Source: CAYOYK01 sp964408185 (GTDB lineage: Bacteria; Bacillota; Clostridia; Christensenellales; Aristaeellaceae). From it: DNA of 64,000 nt. Location: the NCBI GenBank assembly GCA_964408185.1, contig CAYOYK010000002.1:1-64000 (forward strand), in the 5' to 3' direction. The notes below the pieces were generated by a model. The model saw nothing but the letters and a program-made list of their open reading frames with translations. It had not been told where the DNA came from and ran no database searches. Of this stretch, positions 16,593-25,298 are shown piece by piece (position 1 is the stretch's first letter; each line of letters starts with the position of its first letter). Position numbers and translations under genes: made by a program.

Positions 16593-17777
16593 GTGCGACA
16601 AAAATCATTTGCCGAGCTGATGGCCGCGTATGAAGCGCTCGTCGTGCGCCCCAACGAGGAGGACGCGCGCTTCTACAACGGCGTGTACGCGCGTTATCAG
16701 CGCCCCGTGCTGACCCGCGAGCATATTCCGCCGTTCTGGATGTACGATGCCGACCCGCAGACCAACCCGTTTATGATGCAGCGGCTGGGTGTAAACGCTG
16801 CGTTTAACAGCGGCGCGCTGTACAGGGACGGCAGGTACTACCTGGTGGCGCGCGTGGAGGGCGCCGACCGCAAGAGCTTCTTTGCCGTTGCGGAGAGCAG
16901 CCGTCCCACGGAGGGCTTCCGCTTTTGGGATGAGCCCGTCGCGCTGCCCGATACCGAGCCGAACGAGACCAACGTGTACGACATGCGCCTCACCGCTCAC
17001 GAGGACGGCTGGATCTACGGCGTGTTCTGCTCCGAAAGCAAGGATGCGGCCTCGCGCGATCTCTCGGCGGCCACGGCGGCGGCTGGCATCGTGCGCACGC
17101 GGGATCTCAAGGAATGGGAGCGCCTGCCCAACCTTGTTACCAAACGCTCGCCCCAGCAGCGCAATGTGGTGCTGCACCCTGAGTTCGTTCAGGGCAAGTA
17201 CGCGTTCTATACCCGTCCGATGGACGATTTTATCGAGACCGGCAGCGGCGGCGGCATCGGCTTTGGCCTGTGCGAGGATATCACGCACGCCGTCATCGAC
17301 GAGGAGCGCATGACCAGCCTGCGCCGCTATCATACCATCACCGAGGCGAAAAACGGCGCGGGCGCGGTGCCCATCAAAACAGACCGGGGATGGATTCACA
17401 TCGCGCACGGCGTGCGCAACACGGCGGCGGGACTGCGCTATGTGCTGTATGCCTTCGCTACCGCGCTGGACGATCCCGCGCGCGTGATTGCCGAGCCGGG
17501 CGGCCTGCTGCTTGGCCCCTTGGGACACGAGCGCGCCGGCGACGTGAGCAACGTGGCGTTTACCAACGGCGCTGTCGTCAACGACGCGGGCGAGGTGTAT
17601 ATCTATTATGCCGCCAGCGATACGCGCCTGCATGTGGCCCGCACCGATTTGGCGCGGCTGACCGACTACGTGTTTGGCACGCCGCCGGACGCGCTCCGCT
17701 CCGTCGATTGCGTGCGGCAGCGCGTCGGGCTGATCCGCCGCAACCTTGCCTATCTGCGCGGCGAGAGCGAACGCTGA
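16593..17777 (+). CDS. GH130 4-O-beta-D-mannosyl-D-glucose phosphorylase
   Basis: 394 residues, the size of GH130_1 mannosylglucose phosphorylases. The N-terminus TREHIPPFWMYDADPQTNPFMMQRLGVNAAFNSGA is typical. ETNVYDMRLTAHEDGWIYGVFCSE carries the candidate catalytic Asp130, and the C-terminal IYYAASDTRLHVARTDLARLTDYV closes the propeller. It splits mannosylglucose made by the 2-epimerase into mannose-1-phosphate and glucose. GTG 16593 has GGGAGGG 6 bases upstream and lies 14 bases after the first GH130 gene. Cytoplasmic. Confidence 0.92.
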   Translation: MRQKSFAELMAAYEALVVRPNEEDARFYNGVYARYQRPVLTREHIPPFWMYDADPQTNPFMMQRLGVNAAFNSGALYRDGRYYLVARVEGADRKSFFAVAESSRPTEGFRFWDEPVALPDTEPNETNVYDMRLTAHEDGWIYGVFCSESKDAASRDLSAATAAAGIVRTRDLKEWERLPNLVTKRSPQQRNVVLHPEFVQGKYAFYTRPMDDFIETGSGGGIGFGLCEDITHAVIDEERMTSLRRYHTITEAKNGAGAVPIKTDRGWIHIAHGVRNTAAGLRYVLYAFATALDDPARVIAEPGGLLLGPLGHERAGDVSNVAFTNGAVVNDAGEVYIYYAASDTRLHVARTDLARLTDYVFGTPPDALRSVDCVRQRVGLIRRNLAYLRGESER

Positions 17778-17824
17778 GATCGCGCGCAGATTCCCGCTCA
17801 CACGTCCATCCCAACAACGCAACA

Positions 17825-17874
17825 GCAAAGCGCCGTTTCTCCATGCCACGCGGCATGCGGAAACGGCGCTTTGC
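17825..17874. terminator. Long hairpin, probable bidirectional terminator
   Basis: A perfect 15-bp stem (GCAAAGCGCCGTTTC, 17825-17839, with its complement 17860-17874) encloses a second stem, CATGCC/GGCATG. It lies between the end of the mannan operon and the convergent aldose epimerase gene. No long T-run, but position and stem strength suggest termination. Confidence 0.7.
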
Positions 17875-17885
17875 AACGGGTCGGC

Positions 17886-18737
17886 TTAGCCGAGGAATGT
17901 CAGCGTGTGCGTCTTTTCGCAGGCTTGGCCGGGCTCCAGCCGGATGCAGCCCGGCTTGTGCATAATGTCCCCGTCCGCGTCCACAAAATCCGGGGCGTTG
18001 CACCATGGCTCGATGCACAGGTAGCCCGCGCCGGGACGAGTCCACAGCAGCAGCACGTCAAAGCCCGGATAGTCCACGCGCACCGTGCGCCCATGCTCGC
18101 GGCTGCGCAGCGTAACGCCGCGGCTCTTCAGGCCGAGCAGCACCATCGCGTCCACCTGAAAGTACTCGCTCTTGAGCGGCAAAAGGCTGGCGCTTTCAAA
18201 CAAAGGCTCAGGCTCCGTGCCGATCAGCGTGCCAAGCACCGGGTTGCAGGCCAGCCGTTCGGGCTCGTCAAACGCGATCTCGTAGGCCTCGATGCCTTCC
18301 GGCGTGGCGTAGGCCTCGTGCGAGCCAATGCTGAACACAAAGGCGCGGTCGTCCAGATTGCCCACGCGGTAGGTAATAACAAGCCTGCAGCCGTCCAGCC
18401 GATATTGGGATCTCAGCTCGTAGTCAAAGGGAAAGCCCTCGTGCTTCTCCGTCATTAAAAAGGTAACGCTGTCGTCGGATTGGCACTCCGGCAGCCATTC
18501 CAGCTGCCGAACAAAGCCGTGCTTTGGCATCTCGTAGGTGATGCCGTCCAGCGTGTAGCGGTTGTCCTTCAAGCCGCCCGCGATAGGGAACAGCACCGGC
18601 GCGCGCCCGGTCCAAAAGGCTGGGTCGCCCTGCCAGATGCGCTCTATGCCCGCCGCGTCCTTGATGGATTGAATTTCCGCGCCCAATGTGGATAGAACGA
18701 CCGTCAGCTTTTCGTTGTGGAGGGTAATCAGGCTCAT
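17886..18737 (-). CDS. Aldose 1-epimerase family protein (LacX-like)
   Basis: 283 residues, galactose-mutarotase fold. Family text: LHNEKLTVVLSTLGAEIQSI at the start, FWTGRAPVLFPIAGGL, MPKHGFVRQLEW with the conserved His, and CIEPWCNAPDF. This subfamily is annotated as aldose epimerase or LacX; the exact sugar is unknown. ATG 18737 has GGAG 9 bases upstream. The open frame runs on to 18998 without family similarity. It converges on the mannan operon and may help interconvert anomers of released glucose or mannose (inference). Confidence 0.85.
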   Translation of the reverse strand: MSLITLHNEKLTVVLSTLGAEIQSIKDAAGIERIWQGDPAFWTGRAPVLFPIAGGLKDNRYTLDGITYEMPKHGFVRQLEWLPECQSDDSVTFLMTEKHEGFPFDYELRSQYRLDGCRLVITYRVGNLDDRAFVFSIGSHEAYATPEGIEAYEIAFDEPERLACNPVLGTLIGTEPEPLFESASLLPLKSEYFQVDAMVLLGLKSRGVTLRSREHGRTVRVDYPGFDVLLLWTRPGAGYLCIEPWCNAPDFVDADGDIMHKPGCIRLEPGQACEKTHTLTFLG

Positions 18738-18963
18738 GGCTGCGCACTCCTTTGTGTGGATTGATGAGCACCTATTCGCCGCGCAAGCCGCAAACCCCTG
18801 CCGTGCCAAAGAGAATGATGCGAGCCGCAAGGCTGTGTCGTCACCGCGGGGCCTTGCCGTGGAATATGCTGATGGCGCAGCGCGCGGGCGGCGCTCACGG
18901 CAGACAGCTGTAAGCCGAAAAGACTTGACGATTCGCACTTTCTTGCTTTCTCGCTTTTGAGCC

Positions 18964-18992
18964 TTTACTTTCGCCTGCCGCCGTGGTACGAT
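18964..18992 (+). promoter_or_regulatory. Possible promoter of the MalY/PatB gene
   Basis: TTTACT (18964-18969), 17 bases, TACGAT (18987-18992), 36 bases before ATG 19029. Each hexamer matches consensus at four of six positions. Nothing further was recognised in the 18738-18963 divergent spacer. Confidence 0.4.
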
Positions 18993-19028
18993 TTTCATAG
19001 CGCCAATACGTCAGGAGGAACCCCCGCA

Positions 19029-20237
19029 ATGCACAAGGAAGCAAGCAGCTGTACCATCCCCGAAAGCGCCGCAGAGTGGAACATCTTTTTTGATACCGTC
19101 GTTGACCGTCATCATACCGCCTCAGTAAAGTGGGATGCGCTCAGCCGCGAGGTCGGCAAGGAGCTGCTGCCCCTGTGGGTCGCGGATATGGATTTTGCCT
19201 GCGCGCCGCAAATCCGCAGCGCGCTGGTCCGCCGCGCCGAGCACGGCATTTACGGCTACACCTACCAGACGGATGCCGCCAAGCAGGCGATGGTCGATTA
19301 CATGGCGCGCCGCCACGGCGTGCAAATCGCGGCCGATCAGACCGCGCTGATGCCCTGCGTGGTCACGGGCCTGCGCGCGGCGGTCGCGGCGTTTACCAAG
19401 CCGGGCGACCGCGTGCTCATTCAGCCGCCTGTGTACGGCCCTTTTTATAGCTCTGTGCGCGAGGCCGGGCGCGAGCTGGCCGAGGCTCCGCTGCTCTGCG
19501 ACGCGCAGGGACGCTGGCGCATGGATATCGACGCGGTCGAGGCCCGCTGCCGTGAGGGCGCGCGGCTGATGCTGCTGTGCAACCCGCACAACCCCGTCGG
19601 CCGTCTGTGGACGGCGGAGGAGCTGGGCGCGCTGCTGGAGGTGCTCAACCGCTATCGGGTGACGCTGATCTCCGATGAGATTCATGGCGATTTTGCCTAC
19701 GACCATCGGTACGCTCCTGTGGAGGCGCTCCCGCAGGCCGCGGAAGCGAGCGTTGTCACCATGACCAGCGCGAGCAAGACATTCAATCTGGCCGGACTGC
19801 AGCAAGCCGTTTTCTACACGCATACGCCGGAGCTCAAGCAGCACCTTTGCGATGCGATGACGCAAGGCGGCGTGGAGCAGGGGAACATTTTCGCGCTGGT
19901 TGGCACCGAGGCCGCCTATCGGGAGGGCGACGCGTGGCTGGACGCTCTGCTGGACTACCTGCGCGGCAACCGACAGGCGCTGACGGACGGCGTGCGCGCA
20001 CTGCTGCCCAAGGCGATCCTCGCCCCGATGGAGGCCACCTACTTGGGCTGGCTCGATCTTCGCGCCTACGGGTACGATGGCAAGGAGCTGGCGCGCCGCA
20101 CGCATGCGGTCGGCGTGGCGCTTAGCGAAGGCTCCTTCTTTGGTGAGAAGTGGGACGGCTTTTTGCGCTTCAACATCGCCACGCAGCGCGCCAACGTGTT
20201 GCGCGGCATAGAGCTGCTGACGAAGGCGCTGGCCTGA
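19029..20237 (+). CDS. MalY/PatB-type pyridoxal phosphate C-S lyase or aminotransferase
   Basis: 402 residues, fold-type I PLP enzyme. Family text: FDTVVDRHHTASVKWD at the N-terminus, LPLWVADMDFACAPQI, QPPVYGPFYSSV, LLCNPHNPVGRLWT, LISDEIHGDF, and SASKTFNLAGLQ with the PLP lysine at residue 250. This is the cystathionine beta-lyase group (MalY/PatB). ATG 19029 has GGAGGA 9 bases upstream; the in-frame TTG 18957 is not needed. In this group the enzyme usually cleaves cystathionine or cysteine conjugates. Alone in its transcription unit. Confidence 0.88.
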   Translation: MHKEASSCTIPESAAEWNIFFDTVVDRHHTASVKWDALSREVGKELLPLWVADMDFACAPQIRSALVRRAEHGIYGYTYQTDAAKQAMVDYMARRHGVQIAADQTALMPCVVTGLRAAVAAFTKPGDRVLIQPPVYGPFYSSVREAGRELAEAPLLCDAQGRWRMDIDAVEARCREGARLMLLCNPHNPVGRLWTAEELGALLEVLNRYRVTLISDEIHGDFAYDHRYAPVEALPQAAEASVVTMTSASKTFNLAGLQQAVFYTHTPELKQHLCDAMTQGGVEQGNIFALVGTEAAYREGDAWLDALLDYLRGNRQALTDGVRALLPKAILAPMEATYLGWLDLRAYGYDGKELARRTHAVGVALSEGSFFGEKWDGFLRFNIATQRANVLRGIELLTKALA

Positions 20238-20253
20238 CAATCCTAGAAACACA

Positions 20254-20290
20254 GCAAACGAGCGCCGCGATGACCGCGGTGCTCGTTTGC
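20254..20290. terminator. Bidirectional hairpin terminator
   Basis: GCAAACGAGCGCCGCG (20254-20269) pairs with CGCGGTGCTCGTTTGC (20275-20290) with one G-T wobble and a 5-base loop. It lies between the convergent MalY/PatB gene and the gene at 20306. Confidence 0.75.
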
Positions 20291-20305
20291 GGCAATACCC
20301 GACGT

Positions 20306-20950
20306 TTATTCCTCCACGCGCCCAAACGCCCGCAGGAACAGCAGGTTTTCCCGCGCCTTGATGGCGCGCCACCAATTCTCGCTAATGGCGAACTGCTTGG
20401 GGAAAGTGTCGTTCAAATCAAACCAGCTCCATGTAATGGGCCATACGCCGTCTGCGTCGCGGGTCTCAAGCAGGTAATCTAGCTCTGTCTCGGTGATCGC
20501 CTCGTTGCCGGCGTAGAGAGGACTGTCCGGCGTGCGGATGAAGTTGGACGGGCGCACGCCGTAGAACGGCCATTTTGCGGGGTCGCGCACGATGGCGGCG
20601 TCCGCGCGGATACGGACGGCCTTTGCCAGCGCGTCCACATCCACAACGTCGGTCAGCCCCTTTTCCGCGAGCGCCTGCCAAAGCGCAATGTAGCCGCCTA
20701 TGCCCATTTCACCCAGCGTGTCCAGCGACAGCTTGGCTGTCATCTGCCGGGCCAGACGAACGGCGGTTTGGTACAGCTCGCTGGCGGGATCGGCGGAGCG
20801 GAGTACAAACGCGGCGATTTCCAGCGTTACGCCGATGCTCTCGGTCCGGTTGGCCTCCTCGTTGTAGGTCCACCAGGGCGCGTGCGGACTCCTTTCGTTG
20901 GGCCGATGAACGTGGGGGTTGATTTGGAGCGGTTTTCGCAGTACAATCAA
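20306..20950 (-). CDS. Hypothetical protein, probably N-terminally truncated, prenyltransferase/terpene-cyclase-like
   Basis: At most 214 residues. The NERSPHAPWWTYNEEANRTESIGVTLEIAAF segment near the start resembles a family of ~280-residue alpha-barrel proteins, in which this PHAPWW motif sits near residue 100, after repeats rich in GGFG. Here only ~25 weak residues precede the motif, and the only nearby start is TTG 20950 without a ribosome binding site. A GAAAGGAG lies inside the motif but no start codon follows it. The C-terminus (NWWRAIKARENLLFLRAFGRVEE) looks intact. Probably a 5'-truncated remnant next to a divergent gene; function unknown. Confidence 0.55.
   Translation of the reverse strand: MIVLRKPLQINPHVHRPNERSPHAPWWTYNEEANRTESIGVTLEIAAFVLRSADPASELYQTAVRLARQMTAKLSLDTLGEMGIGGYIALWQALAEKGLTDVVDVDALAKAVRIRADAAIVRDPAKWPFYGVRPSNFIRTPDSPLYAGNEAITETELDYLLETRDADGVWPITWSWFDLNDTFPKQFAISENWWRAIKARENLLFLRAFGRVEE
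20919..20947 (+). promoter_or_regulatory. Promoter of the Gfo/Idh/MocA-lpxD-like operon
   Basis: TTGATT (20919-20924), 17 bases, TACAAT (20942-20947). It lies inside the 5' end of the truncated minus-strand frame and about 75 bases before the ribosome binding site of the gene at 21032. Confidence 0.6.
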
Positions 20951-20962
20951 TAAGTTGAATAC

Positions 20963-20991
20963 AATATATCAGATGGTCTTGCGCCAGTCAA
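20963..20991 (-). promoter_or_regulatory. Divergent promoter towards the truncated gene
   Basis: Minus strand: TTGACT (20986-20991), 17 bases, TATATT (20963-20968). The predicted start (~20956) is only a few bases before TTG 20950. The two back-to-back promoters are 16 bases apart, so polymerases would compete. Confidence 0.6.
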
Positions 20992-21031
20992 CTACGGATT
21001 GTACGCTTTTGCGGACATAGAAAGGGTATTT

Positions 21032-22108
21032 ATGAAATACGCGCTGATCGGATGCGGAAGGATATCCCCCAACCACATTGTGGCCGCAAAAGCCAACAAT
21101 CTGGATTTTGTGGCGCTTTGCGATATTGATCCCGAATGTATGGAGGACAAGGCGCTCAAGTTTGAGCTGCCGGATACCGTGCACCGCTATACCGATTACC
21201 GCGAAATGCTCGCCAAGGAGCGGCCGGAGCTGGTGGCGATCGCTACCGAGAGCGGCAAGCACGCGTCCATCGCGCTGGATTGCATCGAGGCCGGCTGCCA
21301 TCTTATCATCGAAAAGCCCATCGCGCTTTCCATCGCCGATGCGGACGCGATCATCAGCGCCGCCAAGCGCAAGGGTGTGAAGGTCTGCGTCAACCATCAG
21401 AACCGCTTTAACAAATCCATCATGAAGATCCGCGAGGCGCATGAGAAGCACCGCTTCGGCCGCATGCTCTATGGCACGGCGCACATCCGCTGGAACCGCG
21501 GCTGGGAGTATTACGCGCGTGCAAAATGGCGCGGCACATGGGAACAGGACGGCGGCGCGCTGATGAACCAGTGCGTCCACAACATCGACCTGCTGCGCTG
21601 GATGATGGGCGACGAGGTTTCCGAGGTCTTTGCCTATACGGATCGACTCAACCATGATTACATTCAGGCCGAGGACATGGGCATCGCGCTGATTCGCTTT
21701 TCAAACGGGTCATACGGGGTGATTGAGGGCACGACGGATATCTACCCGCAAAACCTTGAGGAGACCCTTTATCTCTTTGGCGAGAAGGGCACGGTCAAGG
21801 CGGGCGGGCAATCTGTCAACGTCATCGAGGAGTGGCGCTTCTCCGATGCGCTGGACGACCCGGAGGAGATCAAGGCGACATTCCACGAGAATCCGCCCAA
21901 CGTGTACGGATACGGACATACCCCGCTGTACGCGGATGTGATCGACGCCATCCGCACAGGGCGCGAGCCCTATGTGACCGCCGAGGCGGGCAAGCGCGCG
22001 CTGGAGCTGGTGCTGGCGATCTATCGGTCGGCGGCGGAGGGCAGGCCGGTCAAGCTGCCGCTGCAAAGCTGCTCGACAATGGATTTTGCGGGCCGATTTG
22101 ACCGCTGA
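21032..22108 (+). CDS. Gfo/Idh/MocA-family oxidoreductase (sugar-nucleotide dehydrogenase-like)
   Basis: 358 residues. N-terminal Rossmann fold (YALIGCGRISPNHIVAA), the EKP motif in HLIIEKPIALSIADA, and the C-terminal domain with WRGTWEQDGGALMNQCVHNIDLLRWMMG carrying the conserved catalytic-region His. The text resembles WlbA/WbpB-type UDP-N-acetylglucosamine-derived dehydrogenases. ATG 21032 has AAAGG upstream; the frame is open from 20999 without need. The next gene is an LpxD-like acyltransferase 13 bases downstream, which supports a sugar-nucleotide role. NAD(P) dependence is inferred from the fold. Confidence 0.85.
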   Translation: MKYALIGCGRISPNHIVAAKANNLDFVALCDIDPECMEDKALKFELPDTVHRYTDYREMLAKERPELVAIATESGKHASIALDCIEAGCHLIIEKPIALSIADADAIISAAKRKGVKVCVNHQNRFNKSIMKIREAHEKHRFGRMLYGTAHIRWNRGWEYYARAKWRGTWEQDGGALMNQCVHNIDLLRWMMGDEVSEVFAYTDRLNHDYIQAEDMGIALIRFSNGSYGVIEGTTDIYPQNLEETLYLFGEKGTVKAGGQSVNVIEEWRFSDALDDPEEIKATFHENPPNVYGYGHTPLYADVIDAIRTGREPYVTAEAGKRALELVLAIYRSAAEGRPVKLPLQSCSTMDFAGRFDR

Positions 22109-22121
22109 GGAGGATAACGCC

Positions 22122-23030
22122 TTGCTGCTGAGCCGTGTTCTGCCGGAGCTGCTGCCGGATGTATGCTTTTCGCTCACGAACGAGCGCTCCTTCCGCTGGC
22201 TTGCGCTGACCGATTCCGCGCTGGACGAGCCGACGTGCACCTTTTTGGACAATGAGAAATATGCGTCCCACATCGGGCCGCAGGTCGTCATGGCGCTGGT
22301 TCGGCCGGGCATGGAGCGCGCATTGCAGGGCAAGGGCTATGGCCTATGTGTTGTGGATTCGCCCCGCGAGGTATACTTTCGGCTGCATAACGCGCTTGCG
22401 GCAAGCGCGGAGTACGCCCGCCCGGACACGCCCGCCTGCGTCGGCAGGGACTGCCGCATCAGTCCCCTTGCCTCCATTGCCGAAAAAAACGTCGTAATCG
22501 GCGATCATGTCGTCATCGAGGAATTTGTCGTGGTGCGCGAGCATACGGTGATCGGCGATCATTCCGTGATCCGCGCGGGCGCGAAGCTCGGCGGGCATGG
22601 GTTTGAGTTCAAGCGGGTATCGGACGGCACGCTTCCCGTGGCGCATTTGGGCGGCGTGCGCATTGGCGAGAATGTCGAAATCCAATACAACACCTGCATT
22701 GACCGCGCCCTTTATCCGTGGGATGATACCATGGTCGGCAGCGGCTCCCGAATTGACGATCTGGTCTACATCGCGCATGGTGTAAAAGTTGGTAAACGGG
22801 TGCTGATTGCCGGGCACAGCACCGTTGGCGGGCGTACAATCATCGGAGACGACGCGTGGCTTGGGCTGTCCGCAACGGTCGTCAACGGCATATCCGTTGG
22901 CCGCGGCGCGCGCGTCAACATGGGCGCTGTGGTCACAAAGCCTGTGCCGGACGGCGGCAGCGTAAGCGGTAACTTTGCCATCGACCACGAGCGCTTCATC
23001 CGCAACCTCAAGCGCGATAACGAGGACTGA
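22122..23030 (+). CDS. LpxD-like left-handed beta-helix acyltransferase
   Basis: 302 residues. N-terminal ~100-residue alpha/beta domain like the LpxD uridine-binding domain, then hexapeptide repeats from about residue 110 (SPLASIAEKNVVIGDHVVIEE and on). The LpxD-like GGHGFEF loop and DLVYIAHGVKVGKRVLIAG with His219 at the catalytic-His position are present. TTG 22122 has GAGGAGG 8 bases upstream. LpxD proper makes lipid A in Gram-negatives; no other lipid A gene is in the window. It may N-acylate a UDP-amino sugar for another glycan or lipid (inference from the neighbouring dehydrogenase). Confidence 0.85.
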   Translation: MLLSRVLPELLPDVCFSLTNERSFRWLALTDSALDEPTCTFLDNEKYASHIGPQVVMALVRPGMERALQGKGYGLCVVDSPREVYFRLHNALAASAEYARPDTPACVGRDCRISPLASIAEKNVVIGDHVVIEEFVVVREHTVIGDHSVIRAGAKLGGHGFEFKRVSDGTLPVAHLGGVRIGENVEIQYNTCIDRALYPWDDTMVGSGSRIDDLVYIAHGVKVGKRVLIAGHSTVGGRTIIGDDAWLGLSATVVNGISVGRGARVNMGAVVTKPVPDGGSVSGNFAIDHERFIRNLKRDNED

Positions 23031-23102
23031 CGCTGATCGCATGCGTCTACCGCCGCTCTGCACGGGCGGCGTATTCAATTTACCCTTCCGCTGCCTCTGC
23101 GC

Positions 23103-23132
23103 TTGTATCCATCGCCTTGTCTATGCTATAAT
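23103..23132 (+). promoter_or_regulatory. SigA promoter of the ppk run
   Basis: TTGTAT (23103-23108), 18 bases, TATAAT (23127-23132), 66 bases before ATG 23199. The -10 is perfect. The rest of the 23031-23198 spacer shows no other feature. Confidence 0.7.
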
Positions 23133-23198
23133 AAACTGCTATTTGTATCTACCGGCGCGACGCGCCGGACACCAAAGCAGCTTGGGGGCGCGCATGGC

Positions 23199-25295
23199 AT
23201 GACCAACCCGACCAAGGAGGAGCAAAGCAGGTTTTTTAACCGGGAGCTGAGCTGGCTGCATTTCAACCACCGCGTGCAGACGGAGGCGGATAACCCGCAG
23301 AATCCGCTTTTAGAGCGGGCGAAGTTTCTCTCCATCGTAACCAGCAACTTGGATGAGTACATGCAGGTGCGCTATCATCGCGCCATGGCCGCCGCCGCGG
23401 AAAAGCCGACCGCGCGGGTTTCGGGCGGCATGACGGCCAAGGGCCTGTACCGTGCGCTCAACAAGGACATACTGCACCAGCAGAACCTGCAATATCTGCT
23501 GTTTGAGGGCATCCGCAGCGAGCTGTATTTGCAAGGGATTCGCCTGAACCCCACCTTCACGCCGACGGCCGAGATGAAGCAATTCGTCGCCGACCTGTTT
23601 ACCGATAAGCTCGCGGTGCAGCTTGTGCCAAACGTCTCCTACGAGGAGGGCTACGACGAGCTGCCGCAAAAAAAGCTGCACCTGTTTGTCAAGCTGACGG
23701 GCGTAACCGGGCACGAGACGCGCTATGCCCTGCTGCGTTTGCCCACCACGCTGCCAAGGCTCTATCAGCTCCCGTCCGACGATGGCGTGACCTACCTGAT
23801 GCGGCTGGAAAGCGTGGTCAAGCAGGGCCTATGGCAGCTTTTTCCGGGCTATCATTTGGAGTGCGCGCACGCCTTCCGCGTTTTGCGCAATCAGGATTTC
23901 CCCGTGGACGATCAGGCGGAGGATATTCCGGCCGCGGTTCGGGATATGCTGGCCGAGCGCCGCACCGGCGAGGTGACGCGCCTTGAGGTTGAGGAGCGCA
24001 TGCCTGCCGATATGCTGCTGCACCTGATGGACTGCCTGCATGTGCGCGGCGAGCAGCTTTATCGCGTCACAGGCCCGCTGGATCTGAATAAGCTGATGAT
24101 GAAGCTCTATGGGCTGGTGGACCGGCCGGAGCTCAAGTACGCGGCCGCTCCGCCGCGCCCCGTGCCGGAGCTGATGGGCGACGACGTACTGGAGCGCATT
24201 GCCGAGAAGGACTGGCTTTTGTTCCATCCGTACCATAGCTTCGATCCTGTGGTACACCTGATGCAGGCCGCGGCCGCCGACCCGGATGTGCGCAGCATCA
24301 AGCAAACGCTCTACCGCGTCAGCGAGGACAGCCCGATTGTGGAGGCTCTCGCGCAGGCGGCGGAGCGGGGCAAGCAGGTGACCGTGCTGTTTGAGGCGCA
24401 CGCTCGCTTTGACGAGGAGAACAACCTCTTTTTGGGCGAGCGCCTGCAGCGCGCGGGCTGCCGCGTGATCTTCGGGGTCAAGGGGCTCAAGACGCACAGC
24501 AAGATCACGCTGATCACCCGCCGCAAGGACGGCGTGGTCACGCGCTTTTTGCACCTTGGCACCGGGAATTATCACGACAGCACCGCCAGACTCTATACCG
24601 ACATGGCGGTCCTCACCGCCGACGCGACGCTTTGCGAGGACGCGGTCAGCTTCTTCGGCGCGCTGGAGGGCTACGGCGAGACCCGCCCCATGCGGGAGAT
24701 GGTCATGGCCCCGGAGGCGCTGCAAAGCACGCTGTGCCAGCTCATCGACCGGGAAAAGGAGCACGCCCTTGAGGGCAAGCCCAGCGGGATCATCGCCAAA
24801 ATGAACTCGCTGGTGGATGAAACGGTCATCAACGCGCTGTACGACGCTTCCCGCGCGGGCGTTCGCATCAGGCTGATCGTGCGGGGCGTGTGCTGCCTGA
24901 AGCCCGGCGTGCCGGGAATGAGCGATCATATCACCGTTCGCTCCATCGTGGGCCGGCATTTGGAGCACGTCAGGGCCTTCCGCTTTGAAAACGGCGGGCA
25001 GAAGCAGGTCTATCTGTCCTCGGCGGATTGGATGCCGCGCAACCTGCTGCGCCGCGTGGAGCTGATGTTCCCCGTTAAGCAGGCCGAGCTGGCGGACGAG
25101 GTGGAGCGCGTGCTGCTCCTTCAGCTTGCGGATACAGACAAGGCGTGGGCCTTGCAGCCGGACGGCGCTTACCTGCGCGTAGGCGTGGGGGCGGCGGCGC
25201 ATATCAACGCGCAGGAGGAGCTGCTCGCGCATCTGGAGGGCGTATTGGATGGCGAGCGCCTCGCGGAGCTTCACATTGTTGGGAAGGGTGAATAA
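23199..25295 (+). CDS. ppk: Polyphosphate kinase 1
   Basis: Polymerises ATP gamma-phosphate into polyphosphate. 698 residues with the four PPK1 domains: N-terminal FFNRELSWLHFNHRVQTEA, head domain, then two PLD-like catalytic halves. The phosphorylated His is His433 in GLKTHSKITLI, and FLHLGTGNYHDSTARLYTD is intact. ATG 23199 is chosen: the N-terminus aligns with PPK1 starts and GGGGG lies upstream; the frame is open from 23103. cysE starts 3 bases after the stop, which implies co-transcription. Confidence 0.95.
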   Translation: MTNPTKEEQSRFFNRELSWLHFNHRVQTEADNPQNPLLERAKFLSIVTSNLDEYMQVRYHRAMAAAAEKPTARVSGGMTAKGLYRALNKDILHQQNLQYLLFEGIRSELYLQGIRLNPTFTPTAEMKQFVADLFTDKLAVQLVPNVSYEEGYDELPQKKLHLFVKLTGVTGHETRYALLRLPTTLPRLYQLPSDDGVTYLMRLESVVKQGLWQLFPGYHLECAHAFRVLRNQDFPVDDQAEDIPAAVRDMLAERRTGEVTRLEVEERMPADMLLHLMDCLHVRGEQLYRVTGPLDLNKLMMKLYGLVDRPELKYAAAPPRPVPELMGDDVLERIAEKDWLLFHPYHSFDPVVHLMQAAAADPDVRSIKQTLYRVSEDSPIVEALAQAAERGKQVTVLFEAHARFDEENNLFLGERLQRAGCRVIFGVKGLKTHSKITLITRRKDGVVTRFLHLGTGNYHDSTARLYTDMAVLTADATLCEDAVSFFGALEGYGETRPMREMVMAPEALQSTLCQLIDREKEHALEGKPSGIIAKMNSLVDETVINALYDASRAGVRIRLIVRGVCCLKPGVPGMSDHITVRSIVGRHLEHVRAFRFENGGQKQVYLSSADWMPRNLLRRVELMFPVKQAELADEVERVLLLQLADTDKAWALQPDGAYLRVGVGAAAHINAQEELLAHLEGVLDGERLAELHIVGKGE

Positions 25296-25298
25296 CGC

